DNA of 64,000 nt from Orientallactaga sibirica (Eukaryota; Chordata; Mammalia; Rodentia; Dipodidae): the NCBI GenBank assembly GCA_036365145.1, contig JAEOAD010000026.1:4178001-4242000 (forward strand). Reading direction: 5' to 3'. The stretch's first letter is position 1. Every line of letters begins with the position of its first letter. Shown here piece after piece: positions 35,338-47,371 of the stretch. Below the pieces are notes generated by a model, which saw nothing but the letters and a program-made list of their open reading frames with translations, was not told where the DNA came from and did not search any database. The position numbers were made by a program, and so were the translations under genes.

Positions 35338-35471
35338 GCGTGGTGGTGGCGCACGCCTTTAATCTCAGCACTTGGGAGCCAGAGGTGGGAGGATCCCCGT
35401 GAGTTCGAGACCAGCCTGAAACTACATAGTGAATTCCAGGTCAGCCTAGGCTACAGCAAGAGACCCTACCT

Positions 35472-35505
<34 letters not shown>
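35338..35505 (+). repeat. B1 SINE with long A-tail
   Basis: TGGTGGCGCACGCC start; ends in about 32 A, directly joined to the next B1. Confidence 0.92.
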
Positions 35506-35510
<5 letters not shown>

Positions 35511-35664
35511 GGGTGGTGGTGCATGCCTTTAATCTCAGCACTCAGGAGGCAGAGGTAGGATCCTGACCTGAGCTTGAGGCCACCCTGAGACTACATAGTG
35601 AATTCCAGGTCAGCCTGGGCTAGAGTGAGACCCTACCTCAAAAAAAAAAAAAAAAAAAAAAAAA
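35506..35664 (+). repeat. B1 SINE, tandem to the preceding copy
   Basis: Begins AGCCGGGTGGTGGTGCATGCC in or after the first copy's tail; about 24 A at its own end. Confidence 0.92.
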
Positions 35665-35775
35665 GTGGAGGTGGGTTCACCTTTACACAAAGGTTAGGAT
35701 GTAGGGGAGGAAAACAGACTTTTCCAAGATACTTTGGGCTCAGAATAACCTCTGTTAATGGCACACCTATGGTGA

Positions 35776-35874
35776 CAGATGCACAAAGTGGCACATGCAT
35801 CGAGAGTTTGTTTGCAGTGGCTAGAGACCCTGGCGTGCCCATTCTCCCCCCGCCCCCAAATAAATAAACAAAAG
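35776..35874 (+). repeat. DIP SINE, 5'-truncated
   Basis: Starts at GACAGATGCACAAAGTGG; ends AAATAAATAAACAAAAG. Confidence 0.82.
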
Positions 35875-36448
35875 GGGAAAAAATGCCCAGAGTGGTCAGA
35901 ACCCTCTCTCCAGGGACTCTATCCTTACAGCATCCCCCCTTTGTGCCCAGAACTGACTAGCTCTGTCCTGCCTCCTCTACTTACAGTCACCTTATCCAGC
36001 ACCCTTCCCCTGCAGCACCCTGCCCCGTGAGCATGGCTGATCCAGATGACAGGAGCCCACGAACACGGACATAGCCAGGAGCTGTGCAAACTGAATCACC
36101 CACCACTGTGGAAGCATTTTCACCGTGGGCGTTAGCACAGGAGGGCTTCGATTCTCCCCCAGAATGCCACGGCTGCTGATCTCCATCTGGGTCTCAGGCC
36201 TCATTGTCCCCGCCTCCCAACAGCCCTTCTGGGGACCCAGTCTAGAAGCTCATGCGTATACTCTTCTAATTCATGGCCTGACACAGCCCACCCTGTTGAC
36301 ACCACTCTTCCTGTCTATGGACCCGGCCCCTAGAATGAAGACAGAAACAGAGGATCTTCTCCAGCAGGCTCCCCACTGGATCCCAGTTCCTAGAATAGGG
36401 TGTGTTTGTTGAAGGATCTGAAGATTGTTCCGAACCTGACCTCATCTC

Positions 36449-36570
36449 TCTAGCTCATGTTGACCTGGAATTCACCATGTAGTCTCAGGGTGGCCTCGAA
36501 CTCACTGTGATCCTCCTACCTCTGCCTCCCGAGTGCTGGGATTAAAGGTATGTGCCACCACGCCAGGCAT
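36449..36570 (-). repeat. B1 SINE, tail end missing
   Basis: From TGACCTGGAATTCACC to CCACCACGCCAGGC; the A-tail side is lost. Confidence 0.87.
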
Positions 36571-36576
36571 TGGATA

Positions 36577-36777
36577 ATTTTTTTTGAAAAACATTTCACT
36601 TACTTATTTGCAGAAAGAGAGAATGGGTGCACCAGGGCCTCTTACTACTGCAAATAAACTCCAGATGCATGTATCACTTTGTGCACCTGGCTTTATGTGG
36701 GTACTGAGGAATTGAACCCAGGATGTCAGGCTTTGCAAGCAAGCACCTTTAACTGCTGAGCCATCTCCCCCAGCCTC
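36577..36777 (-). repeat. DIP SINE
   Basis: Inverted tail CACTTACTTATTTGCAG, ends GCCATCTCCCCCAGCC. Confidence 0.87.
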
Positions 36778-36846
36778 TGGATGATTCTTTGTTGGGAGAA
36801 GGAGGCTGTCCTGTCTCCTCAGCCTCTATCAAGAAGATAACAGGAT

Positions 36847-37041
36847 GGGGATGGAGAGATGGCTTAGTGGTTAAGGCACTTGCCTACAAAGACAAAGGAC
36901 CCAGGTTCGATTCCCCAGGACCCATGAAGGCCAGATGCACAAAGTGGCCCATGCGTCTGGAGTTCGTCTTCAGCGGTGGAAGGCCCTGGCAAGCCCACTC
37001 TCTCCCTCTCAAGTAAATAAATATTAATAAAAAATTTAAAA
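36847..37041 (+). repeat. DIP SINE
   Basis: GGATGGAGAGATGGCTTAG head, short pyrimidine run, AAGTAAATAAATATTAAT tail. Confidence 0.9.
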
Positions 37042-37292
37042 AAGAAGACATCAGAAGCAGCTTCACTCCTACAGATGGGACAACCAAAACCATTACAAGA
37101 CACTGCCAAGCAATGCCTGAGAGCCATCCCTCTCCCCACAAGGACCACCACTGCAGCTCATCCCAGCCAAAGACCCTGAGGTTCAGAGAGGAAGCAGGAC
37201 TGAGCTGAAGGTTCCCAAGTGGGGACAAAGAATGGTCCCTTCCCATCATGCTCTCTGGTCTGCCCCCTAGCCCTAGAGAGACAAGAGGATTC

Positions 37293-37375
37293 TGCATGTC
37301 TACAGGGGGAGAAACTGAGGCTCAGAGAGATGGAGTACCTTGGCCAAGGTCACACAGCACAGAGTTCAGCCCAGA
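37293..37375 (+). repeat. MIR-like fragment
   Basis: GGGGAGAAACTGAGGCTCAGAG followed by TTGGCCAAGGTCACACAGC. Confidence 0.5.
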
Positions 37376-37437
37376 TCTTCCTGACTCTAATCATCTAATC
37401 CTGCCCAGGGCAGGGACAACACTCACTGTAACCCTAC

Positions 37438-37487
37438 CACCACCACCAACAACAACAACACCACCAGCAACAGCAGCAGCAGCAGCT
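37438..37487 (+). repeat. (CAN)n trinucleotide repeat
   Basis: CCA, CAA and CAG units in succession, ending in five CAG. Confidence 0.85.
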
Positions 37488-38144
37488 CCCCAGCTCCTTT
37501 CTCTTCAGGCCCAGTCTGCCAAGGTTGCTGAGGCCCCTCCTAAGGTGGCAGACATAGGGGTTTCAAGTCCTGCTGCCGGTTCCCAGACTGTTTTATGACT
37601 GGCTCTGGCTCCCGGGAGAACCAGGAGGCTGAGGACAACAAGGAACATCAATTCCTCCAACCAGAAGGCTGACCATCACTCAGTATATCAGGGAGTCCGC
37701 TCCCAAGCATGAGACGAGAGGGAGAGCTGTCAGGTACAAGAAAAACACCTCCGTTCTCCTTCTCTAATGCTGTGGACTGGGCCCAACCATGCTGCCAGCC
37801 CGCCTATATGCGCAGGGGAGTCTGCTCTCCATAACATATCACAAAGGCCCTTGGGGAGGCTGGAATTACTGTTGCAAGGATGGGAAGCTCCAGCCAGGCC
37901 TCACCTTGTGACATGCCCTGAGCAAGTCCCCCAGAGTCAGGCCTCCACCCACCCACCCATCTTCTCTGTGTGCCTCAGTTTCTCCAACCCTGAATGGGAC
38001 AAACAGTAAAAGTGACTCAGTCATGTACTTCCTAAGTCAGTGTAGGCTTTACCTACAAAATGGCTGCTACAGAGTAGGTGGTCAGTAACTGGTGCTATAT
38101 GCTGGGCAGCCTTCTAAATGCCAGCTCATTGGGCTAGAATTTTA

Positions 38145-38352
38145 AGGATTGTATTTATTTACTTATTTATTTAAGAAAGAAAGAGGTAGAGAGAGTTAGA
38201 ATGGGTGCACCAGGGCCTCTAGCCACTGCAAACAAACTCCAGATGCATGTGCCACCATATGCACCTGGCTTACGTGGGACCTGGAGAATTGAACCTAGGT
38301 CCTTAGGCTTCACAGGCATACATCTTAACCGCTAAGCCATCTCTCCAGCCCT
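38145..38352 (-). repeat. DIP SINE with 14-bp target duplication
   Basis: GGGCTAGAATTTTA at 38131-38144 and 38353-38366. Confidence 0.93.
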
Positions 38353-38369
38353 GGGCTAGAATTTTATTA

Positions 38370-38465
38370 GCTTCTTTCACCAAGGAGGAACTAGAATCAC
38401 AGAGAGGTTGATTAACATGCCCAAGGTCACACAGCTAGGAAGAAAAGTTGCCGGGGTTTGAACTA
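38370..38465 (+). repeat. MIR-like fragment
   Basis: CATGCCCAAGGTCACACAGC in a GAGGTTGATTAA context. Confidence 0.5.
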
Positions 38466-38545
38466 CTAAGGCTGTCTGGCTTTGGAGCTCTTCTGCACGG
38501 AATTACAATGCTCCCTGCAATCATTTGATCCCTCCGTTACTCTTC

Positions 38546-38736
38546 ATTTTTAAAATATATTTATTTATTTATTTGTGAGACAGAGAAAAAAGTACATACT
38601 CCAGGGCTTCCTGCCACTGCAAACAATCCAGGCACTTTGTGTATCTGGTTTTACATGGATACTGGGGAATCAAACCTGGGGTCATTAGGCTTTGCAGGTG
38701 AGTGCCTTAACCACTAAGCAATCTCTCCAGCCCTAA
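38546..38736 (-). repeat. DIP SINE, diverged
   Basis: Inverted tail AAAATATATTTATTTATTT, ends AGCAATCTCTCCAGCCC. Part of the body deleted. Confidence 0.85.
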
Positions 38737-38897
38737 GGCATTACTCCTTTTTCCTCTTTTCCCAATCACATCAACGAAGATGCCAGGCAGAGAGTGACAC
38801 AGTGGCTTGTGTAAGGTCACACAGCTCAGACTGCACCATGGTTCACTCATCTGGAGGCCCCGATGGCTTCCCCAGGACCAAGACCCATTTCTTTTCT

Positions 38898-38911
38898 TTT
38901 TTTTTAATATG

Positions 38912-38950
<39 letters not shown>

Positions 38951-39104
38951 TTTGAGAGAGAGAGAATGGGCATGCCAGGGTCTCTAGCCACTGGAAGAGA
39001 ACTCCAGATTCATGTGCCACCTTGTGCATCTGGCTTACATGGGTCCTGGGGAATCAAACCTGGGTCCTTTGGCTTCACAGGCAAGTGCCTTAACCACCAG
39101 CCCA
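38898..39104 (-). repeat. DIP SINE with long tail
   Basis: (TTTA)n of about 11 units followed by GAGAGAGAGAATGGGC. The head end is cut short at CCTTAACCACCAGCCC. Confidence 0.87.
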
Positions 39105-39251
39105 AGACCCATCTTCAAGGGGAAGAGAGGCATACCCCAGCTGCCATGGGGTATGGAGTGGGGATGTGTGTCCTTATGCTTTTGAGAAACCTTTGGAAAC
39201 TTCTGGTTTAAGAAAATCTGGTTTAATCTGCACTAAACTCAGTCAGACAAG

Positions 39252-39420
39252 GGTTGTTTTTTGTTTTTTTGTTTTTTTGTTTGTTTGTTTGTTTGTTTGG
39301 TTGGTTGGTTGGTTGTTTTGGTTGTTTTGAGGCAGGCCAGGCTGACCTGGAATTCACTCTGTAGTCCCAGGCTGGCCTCCCACATGCTGGGATTAAAGGT
39401 GTGCACCACCACACCCCTGC
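39252..39420 (-). repeat. B1 SINE with (TTTG)/(GGTT) tail, internally deleted
   Basis: Tail side has become a (TTTG)n(GGTT)n microsatellite. The centre of the B1 is deleted. Confidence 0.85.
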
Positions 39421-39504
39421 TTCCAGATGAGATTTGATGCCAGCTCCAAAGAGAAGAAAAGGCTACAGTCATGACTCAGCTATAGTCTACCTTATCCGGA
39501 AGCT

Positions 39505-39575
39505 ATGCTGTGTGATCTTGGCTCAGCTGCCTGGCCTCTCTGAGCCTCGGTTCTCTCAGCTTGAAAATGTTTTCA
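39505..39575 (-). repeat. MIR-like fragment
   Basis: GCTGTGTGATCTTGGCTCAG..CTGAGCCTCGGTT is the inverted MIR core. Confidence 0.5.
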
Positions 39576-40126
39576 GGCAGGAAAAGAGAAAGGAGGCCCC
39601 TCTGTCCCTTTCTCTGTCATTCTAGAACTGTACCTAAACTTTCACCTCAGCACCATGTCAACCATGAAGACCTCCCTGTTTACCATTGGTGCCAGTCACC
39701 AATACAAGTCTAACAAATGACTCTGCATGCACACTGGGCAGGGGAAAGTGGGCCAGCAGACAGCCCGTGGCGGCCAGTGAAGAGACTTTCCACGATGACC
39801 AGTCTGGGCCTGGCTCTAAGAAGCTCTGAATTAACACTCCTCCCATGATGAGCCACGCAGGCAGGCCCTGCTGGAATCTGGCCCCCTAGAACCGCGCCTT
39901 GGTGGGTACTGGAAACAAAACAGCCCCTCTCTCAGCTGTCTCCCAGGGGGAGGATCCTGGGAGCTCTCTGAGCAGGGAAGTGAGCCCCTGTCAGGCCCAG
40001 AGCAGAGCACCACAGCACAGGCTTCAGAACTACCTGTCTGCATTGAAAACCTCAAATATCTCAAGGCTAAGGCAAGGAAAAAAAAAAAAAAAGGAAAGAA
40101 AAAAAGAAAAACAACTCCACATGTGG

Positions 40127-40299
40127 CGGGTGTGGTGATGCATGCCTTTAATCCCAGCACTTGGGAGACAGAAGTAGGAGGATCGTGGTGAGTTTGAGGC
40201 CACCCTGAGACTATACAGTGAATTCCAGGTCAGCCTGAGGTAGAATGAGACCCTACTCTGGAAAAACCAAAAAAAAAAAAAATAAAAACAAAACAAAAC
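40127..40299 (+). repeat. B1 SINE with 12-bp target duplication
   Basis: CTCCACATGTGG at 40115-40126 and 40300-40311. Complex A-rich tail. Confidence 0.93.
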
Positions 40300-40439
40300 C
40301 TCCACATGTGGACATTCCAGCCTCAAAGTGGACTATATAACGTCTGAAGTCCTGGCCTACGAACGCAAGGAAGGGCTGGACAACAGTGTCTTCTAGCTAA
40401 AAAAAAAAAGAAGAAGAAGAAGAAACAGGTCCATTCTAC

Positions 40440-40660
40440 TCTCAAGTTCAAAATGAAACAAGCTTCTATTTGGGAAAAGAATTTCATTAGGGGGAAAATA
40501 TAATATAAAAATACCCATTTAGAAAGAATGTGCTATTAATTCCTCGCACTCTATGCAGAAGGGAAAATTGCATTTTTATCTAAATGGTTTTTCTGCATAA
40601 GCCATTTACAATATTCCTTGCCTCTCTGTAATAGGCCCTACTACCATTAGTACTGGGACA
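40440..40660. promoter_or_regulatory. Candidate conserved AT-rich intronic element
   Basis: First long non-repetitive AT-rich block of the 5' part of the intron: TTTCATTAGGGGG, TGCTATTAATTCC, GCATTTTTATCTAAATGG. No repeat signature. Confidence 0.35.
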
Positions 40661-40986
40661 CCCAGGCTGAAGGCTGAAACCGCCCTCAAACCCACTGAAT
40701 ACACACCCTCCCAAAAGCCATTCAGAGTGGCACTCTGCAAACTGGCCCCCATTCCTCCCGCAAGGAAGAAATAAATATTTCTGGGGGAGCGAGGACTGCT
40801 GGGGACCAGACAAGATGGTTTAAGTTAAAAGCAAATGTTCTGGGTCCCTTTGGTCAGCTGCAAAATTACCGTGAATTTTGGCTTGTATGGCTATAACCAC
40901 TCAGCCACCCTGCTGCAAGTGTTATAGATGTGAGTATGGCTCAAAGAGCGTGCGTGCATGTGTGCAAGCGTGTGCAACACACCTCA

Positions 40987-41018
40987 CCACACACACACAC
41001 ACACGCACACACGCACAC
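40987..41018 (+). repeat. (CA)n microsatellite
   Basis: Short imperfect CA/CGCA run. Confidence 0.85.
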
Positions 41019-41404
41019 CCTCCATCAACCAAACAAGCAGGCCTGGGATGAAATCCGGGATATCAGACAAACTCAATTCTACACGCCAAGACAGCAATAA
41101 TGCTGTTTTCACATTAAGCTGGGTATCTAGCATGTGGAAATGGAGAGTAACGTAAACAACGCTCTAAGTAGATTCTAGGTGGTGTTGTGACCTCTGTCAC
41201 TTGGAACATCTAACCACCCCTCACGAGGGAAGTGACAACAGGCCTCGTCACACCCAGAGCATGGTCCCCGCAGCTTCTCATGCCCGAATGCCAAGTCATC
41301 TCAAACTTCAAACTGCGGCACCTTTTTTTTTTTTCCAAAATGTTTTTTTTTTTTTAATTTTTCCAACTCTTTCTCCATTGGAGTCCCAAAATAACTACTG
41401 AATA

Positions 41405-41800
41405 CCAAATGTCAGGGAGCTAAATTAATTCATTAAAGAAATGCAAGGGGCTGGGATAGGTCCTGGGCTTGAGTGGGGTGCCTTCCATTTCACTTCCATG
41501 AGCCACACGCCTTGACTCTGGCTGCTGTCTTCCGGGCAGTGCCTGGCTCATAAATTCCTCCTTTCCTAACAAGGAGTCCCGAAATGTCATAATTATAGCT
41601 GATGGAGGTAACAGGTGTGCCCCCTACCCGCCCCCCCTCACTGTGTCCCCCAGACAAGCCTCTGAAAGATTTAGTAGTCCAGCCTGGGGTGTCGTAATTA
41701 CAGGAAACGACTCTGGTTTTAAGGGTTAGATAAAGACCCTCTCCAAATTTAAGGCCAGACACCAATGTCCATTAGACTTTAACGGGCCCACATAAAAAAC
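41405..41800. promoter_or_regulatory. Candidate conserved intronic element cluster
   Basis: GAGCTAAATTAATTCATTAAAG (41418-41439), then GTCATAATTATAGCTG and GTCGTAATTACAGG about 105 bp apart, all with TAATTA/TAATTR cores, in SINE-free sequence. Confidence 0.35.
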
Positions 41801-42411
41801 GAAATTGTGTCCTCATCCCTCCCAACGCCTGCTCCCTCAGTGCCTCAAGTTCACTGGCACTGTGCCGAAAACACTCCAGCAAGACCTGGTTCTGCAAAGA
41901 CAAGGCCTTGGAGGAAACTGATGTGCAAGAAATGGAAGCAAACACAGGACTGGCGGGTGGGGGGGAGCGAACAGATGCTCAGGAAACTGCTCAAAAACTG
42001 TCATAACCCAAACCTGGCTTTTGGGTGGCAGTGGTTTTTAAAGCGTGAAAGTTTCACTGGTCATCTAGACTCAGAGATGGGCAGGCTATGGGGTGTCCAT
42101 GGACAAAGGGGGTGGGGGGAGCAGCCAGGCTGAAAGCACCCACACAGCTCCTCTTTGGAAACCAAGTGTTCAAAAGAGACCTTGAAGGCTGTTTGTTTTC
42201 CTTTTCTTTTTCCAGCTTCCAAGACCTCAGCATACTTTCTTCTTTGGAAAAGCATTTCTGGAAAGTTACGCTCGAGCTCAGATACACAAGGCCACCATTA
42301 CACCATTTGTCACAGCAGCAGGACACAGGACACAAGGGTGCTTCAAAGCGGTTTGATTCCAAGGGATCAGGAGCTATCCCATCCCAGTCTATTAAGAAAT
42401 GATGCTTGGAA

Positions 42412-42558
42412 GCCAGGCGTGGTGGTGCACGCCTTTAATCCCAGCACACTAGAGAGGCAGAGGTAGGAGGATCGCCGTGAGTTCGAGGCCACCCTGAGAC
42501 TACATAGTGAATTCCAGGTCAGCCTGGGCTACAATGAGACCCTACATTGAAAAACCAA

Positions 42559-42591
<33 letters not shown>

Positions 42592-42697
42592 AAGGAAAAG
42601 AAAGAAAGGAAAGGAAAGGAAAGGAAAGAAAAGAAAAGAAAAGAAAAGAAAAGAAAAGAAAAGAAAAGAAAAGAAAAAAAAGAAAAGAAAAGAAAAG
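42412..42697 (+). repeat. B1 SINE whose A-tail became a purine microsatellite
   Basis: B1 body 42412-42555, then about 140 bp of GAAA, GA and GGAAA units. Enclosed by GATGCTTGGAA at 42401-42411 and 42698-42708, so the purine tract lies inside the insertion. Confidence 0.93.
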
Positions 42698-42708
42698 ATG
42701 CTTGGAAT

Positions 42709-45186
42709 CTTTCTGTGGTCCCTGGCTGGAAATACCAGAGGAAGCCTTGTTCCGTGGCCGCCTCCAAGGCCCTGGGAGATGGGGGTTCTGAAGAACCAGT
42801 TACTACTGGTCAACAAGGGGCTAAAGTGGCCACTCACCCCTTCTTCCAATCCAGGAAACGGCGGTCGAGATTTGTTCTTCTGTGATGGGTGAGTGGGTCT
42901 CATTAATGCGCACGCTTGTGCACGCACCCACACGTGCACATACACACACAATTCCAAACCCAGCAAAATGCTTCTCACGAATGGAGCGCGAGATAAATGC
43001 TTATGAACTAAACTGACCCAAAATAGTGAAATATGCAAGCAGATGGAGCCAAAACTTTGAGCTGGTTCTTAGAAGGGGGAAAAAAAAACATCTTTTCATT
43101 TCTTATCAAGACTTCTCAGGCCGAGCATGTAACTGGGCTGCACAGCCGTGCCCGTAAACAGAATCCTCAAATGGCATCCACGGGGCTATGCCCAGGCCAT
43201 TTAGAAATTGTCACGGCATAAGGATGGTGAAATTGTCCTAGTTTTAAAAATAAAAATAAAAATAAAAAAACAGGTCCACAGCCTCAGACACCAACCAGCC
43301 ACCCAACAGTATGTGAAGACACAAAAGGGTCCCCTTGTTCTCAGCATCCATCTCTCTGGTCCCCTGAAGACAAGGGATAATAAAGTCTCTGAAGCAAAGA
43401 TCCTGCGCGTGGCTTATCTGAGTGACGGAAATCTTCCTTTTGCAGAATTCCTCACTGACTTTAGCTCTCTTTTTGTCCCATCATTCAGAAAAAGGGTGGG
43501 GGCTATCTATGTTCTGGGGTGCCAGTGAGGACACGCTGGCACTCCAAGACAGTAGGATTGCATGTGAGTCTCTGCAAGGCAAGATTAACCCTGAAGAGAA
43601 CTCTCTCGACCACCTCACAGGTCGCCAGGGGAGAGGTCATCCACTCCCTGTCCTCCCACCCCATCAGACTTCACTTATGGGATGATCTGGTCACATCATG
43701 GTGGAGGACTTGGCCCCAGGCACATCACTGTGGCTCAACCACCCAGGCCTGTCCCCAGTTTTGTCCCCCTGGTGAGTCTCAGTCAACTCAACTCAACAAC
43801 AAAAAAAAAAAAAAAAAAAAGGGGACTGATTTCAAACAGAACCGTAGTGCTATCATCCACTCTGGGCAGGGCCCTTCATATCTACAACCCCCTACAACTG
43901 TGATCCAGTAGCAAAAGCTTGGCTAGACACTCTGTGTCCTTTGTGATGGCCACGCCAGTCCCCAAGCAATTCACACCACCTCGGCCTTGCCCGTGAGCTG
44001 CTGTCAGAGATGACGTCCACCGTTACACCGTACTTGCATGCTGTAAATAACATTTCAACTTCACCCCGGTCTATCCATCTGTCTGCAACTGCATCCTCCC
44101 ACCCCAAGGAAATGAACTGTACCCCGGTCTTCCAAACTTGGGGGAGGGTGTTTCTCTCTCTGTCTTATGACTCCTGGGAAAGACAGGTAGCATGTCCATG
44201 GCAGCACTTGGACCCTGCAACTGTTAAGGTTTCTCAAACATCCCATGAGGACATAGAAGAACCTGCTAACTCCTCGGCGAACTCCGCCAAGCCTGGCTTT
44301 GTCCTCACGAGCTGAGCCTGGGATCACTGTCGACTCACCCCACCCCCACCCCACCCCCGATCTAAGATGGACCCTTAGAAGTGCATTGTTCCTCATGGTC
44401 ATTGTCATCATTTGACAACGCTTGTGTTCCACAGTGTCATGGTGACACCTCACCCTGTCTGAGTGAGTGGATGAGCAGTGTGTATGTGTGTGTGGTTTGC
44501 ACAGACGCATGCATGAAAGAGTTCACTCGCTAACTGTAACCTTATGTTCCCAAAACTCCCAAATACAACCAGGAACACACACGAGGCACACTGGGTCCCT
44601 GAACTTCAGGACACACAAGGTCCTCCTCAGTCACACCACGCCGAGCCACAGGCATCAGAAAAACGGTGAGATCTCGTCCGTCCCAGGGAATTTTTCTATC
44701 CTATGCTTTGAGATCAAATGAAACGCTTCTGCCCAAAGACTCTTTAAATGCTTATCAGCACCAAGAAGGAAAAAGTAATTTTAAATCCTTGAGACTGAAC
44801 GCATTGACAGGCCGCACGGTTGTCACAGGCAGGCTGGGGATGCAAGAGGAGAGAAGGCTCTGGAATGTCTTCAAGTTACTTTGCACATCCGCCTCCAAAA
44901 GCCCCTGATGTCTGAGGTGCTTGGAAGGACACCTAAGACACAGTTCTCACTGGGTGTCTTGAAAGCACCCAACTTCCCAATGACCTTCCAATGCAGTGTG
45001 TCCCCTACACGCCTTCTCCAGCCCCCCCTCAGTTCACCCAAATCAAACATTAGCACAGTGAAGTTAGACTGCAACCCCCCCCAAAAAAAAAAAAAATCCA
45101 GAGACTGACAGAGGGGTCAAAACCCCTGGAGCAAACATTTTGGGAGGAGTCCAGAACTTTCCATTGAGAGGTCAAGAATGGCAAGA
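42709..45186. other. SINE-free intron stretch, no gene seen
   Basis: 2.5 kb with A-runs near 43800. The 149- and 130-codon ORFs show no family signature. Confidence 0.5.
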
Positions 45187-45197
45187 AAGACAAAAAA

Positions 45198-45372
45198 ACG
45201 AGAGCTGGAGAGATAGCTTAGTAGTTAAGGCGCTAGCCTGCAAAGCCCAAGGAGCCAGGTTCAATTCCTTAGTACCCATGTAAAGCCAGATGCACAAGGT
45301 GGTGCATGTGTTTGGAGTTCGTTTGCAGTGGCTAGGGGCCCTGGTACACCAATTCTCTATCTCTCTACCTGC

Positions 45373-45415
<43 letters not shown>

Positions 45416-45435
45416 AAATATTTAAAAAAAAAAAA
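45198..45435 (+). repeat. DIP SINE
   Basis: GAGCTGGAGAGATAGCTTAG head, long (CT)n run, AAATAAATATTTAAAAA tail. AAAGACAAAAA flanks it on both sides, low complexity. Confidence 0.9.
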
Positions 45436-45447
45436 AAAGACAAAAAC

Positions 45448-46700
45448 AAAGGCTTTGGCTCACAGGGCTGGCCCCACAAGCTCTAAGGGAAATGGTCAAT
45501 GGACCTGTGCACGCTAATAGACCTAGGAAGCTGCTTCCTACAGCAGGTAAGAGTTTGTGTTGGGACATTTACTGGGGGGGGGGGGTGTATCTGCCAGTTC
45601 ATTCATGTAAGATGTTCCCTTGGGGGGCAGGAATATACTAAGACCTCCAAACTGTTACATCCAATTGCTTTAGGTTTAAAGGGCATTTGGGTCTCTCTGA
45701 TGAAGTATAAAATCGTGAAGGGATTTGCAGACAATCGCTATAAAGTGCTCTCTCTGATCACGCTTCACAGGGGAGCAGCGATAACACAGACCTCCCCGTT
45801 TTCTCAGGCCAGGGGGAACTGGGGGTACTGGACTATGATAGAGCCCACTCAGTTAGGTCCTAAGGGTGTCCATCCAACACGGATGATGAGGTCCAAGTTG
45901 GAAGACTTGAAATAGCCCCTTGAATTTGCAAGATTCGAGGTGGAGGCGGGGGGGATCCTGTGGCGGTCTTTCCACCCTCCTCACCCCCTTTCAGCGTCCC
46001 TTCAGGACAAACGCTGTTGGGAGCAGACACTCTGCTTGATTCCCAAACCTCCAAGGCCCCTGATTAAAATGCAGACCAGCAAACAAAGCAAGACCTCTAA
46101 TCTAATCACCCTTCTCTAATCACCACACATACCCCCACCCCAAGAAAATGAAGGCTTTCAAACACCCCTCCTCGCTCAAGAAAATTAAACTCAACTCTCC
46201 CATCCAGGGCACAAAACCAGTGTGGAGTTTAAGCCTCAAGATGTCCACCCCCACACGTGTCTTCTCACCCACAGAACTGACTGCTCCCCAGTGAGGCTAG
46301 GTGCTGGGTGCAGATCCTTAGAAAGACGGAAGGAGTGAAGGGCTGCCTTTACACTGGGAGGCCCATCCAGAGATCTAGAACCATCTTGTGCTTGGCTTCT
46401 AGGACCCTGAGTGGCCCACTGCCGGGGAATCTGGCGGGACTGTTGAACAGGAGGACAGAGGGTCCCCGCAGGCAGCCCCGTAACTAACTCGAAAGCCCAG
46501 CGTCGCCTCCGTCACATACATCGTTGGTACCAAAAGATTACAATAAAGGAGAGGAATTTCCATAAATGAAAAGCAGCGTCCGCTTCCCACAACTGGGGGG
46601 AGGAAAGAGGGGGTCGCTGATTCAAAGATTCCTCCCCTCACAAGGAAGCAGCTCTGGCTAAACTCAGCCAGAGAGACGGCTCCACGCATGCTCCACACAC
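45448..46700. other. SINE-free intron stretch, no gene seen
   Basis: Non-repetitive. The 138-codon plus-strand ORF (45499-45915) has no recognisable domain. Confidence 0.5.
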
Positions 46701-46713
46701 AAAACTCAGTGGA

Positions 46714-46850
46714 TGCCGGACGTGGTGGCGCACGCCTTTAATCCCAGCAATCGGGAGACAGAGGTAGGAGGATTGCCATGAGTTCGAGGCCACCCTGAGA
46801 CTACATACCTAATTCCAGGTCAGCCTGGACCAGAATGAGACCCTACCTTG

Positions 46851-46878
<28 letters not shown>
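46714..46878 (+). repeat. B1 SINE with 13-bp target duplication
   Basis: AAAACTCAGTGGA at 46701-46713 and 46879-46891. Tail of about 28 A. It is the last SINE before the desert that runs to 62977. Confidence 0.94.
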
Positions 46879-46885
<7 letters not shown>

Positions 46886-47317
46886 AGTGGAGGGCAATGT
46901 GCCTCTGCTACTGCAAATCTCTGGATCAAAGTCACCCACGGCCCAGCAGGCCCAAGAGGCCAACATTTTGTGATGAGGATCTTCCAAATCCTCCCTCTAT
47001 TTTTAGGACATGTGCTCATGCAGCCCTGGACAAACTCAGAAGCTATAAGCTAAGTAAGGCCACAGACACTGGCCGTTTAGCCTCCCTTTTCGGCTCACTT
47101 TTGGGAAGGCAGATGAAGAGGACAGTAGACAAGAAACGCACTTGGCCGTGGCTCATATAGATGCACATACAGTGTAGTGGGGCTGGGGGAAGAAGGGGGT
47201 TCCTTCGTGCCCTGAGCTGCTGTCTCCACTTCTGCACAGAGACCTCCCATGAGACCTGAGTCCCACCTGAGCCACACTCTTTCAAGCCAGTTCTCAGATG
47301 GCTTCATCTGGTCATAG

Positions 47318-47322
47318 TGTGT

Positions 47323-47370
<48 letters not shown>
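47318..47370 (+). repeat. (GT)n microsatellite
   Basis: About 26 GT units with one interruption. Confidence 0.93.

Positions 47371-47371
<1 letters not shown>

Noticed and set aside
42529..43038. 169-codon minus-strand ORF with Phe/Leu/Ser repeats
   Set aside because: Translation of the GAAA purine tract in a B1 tail.
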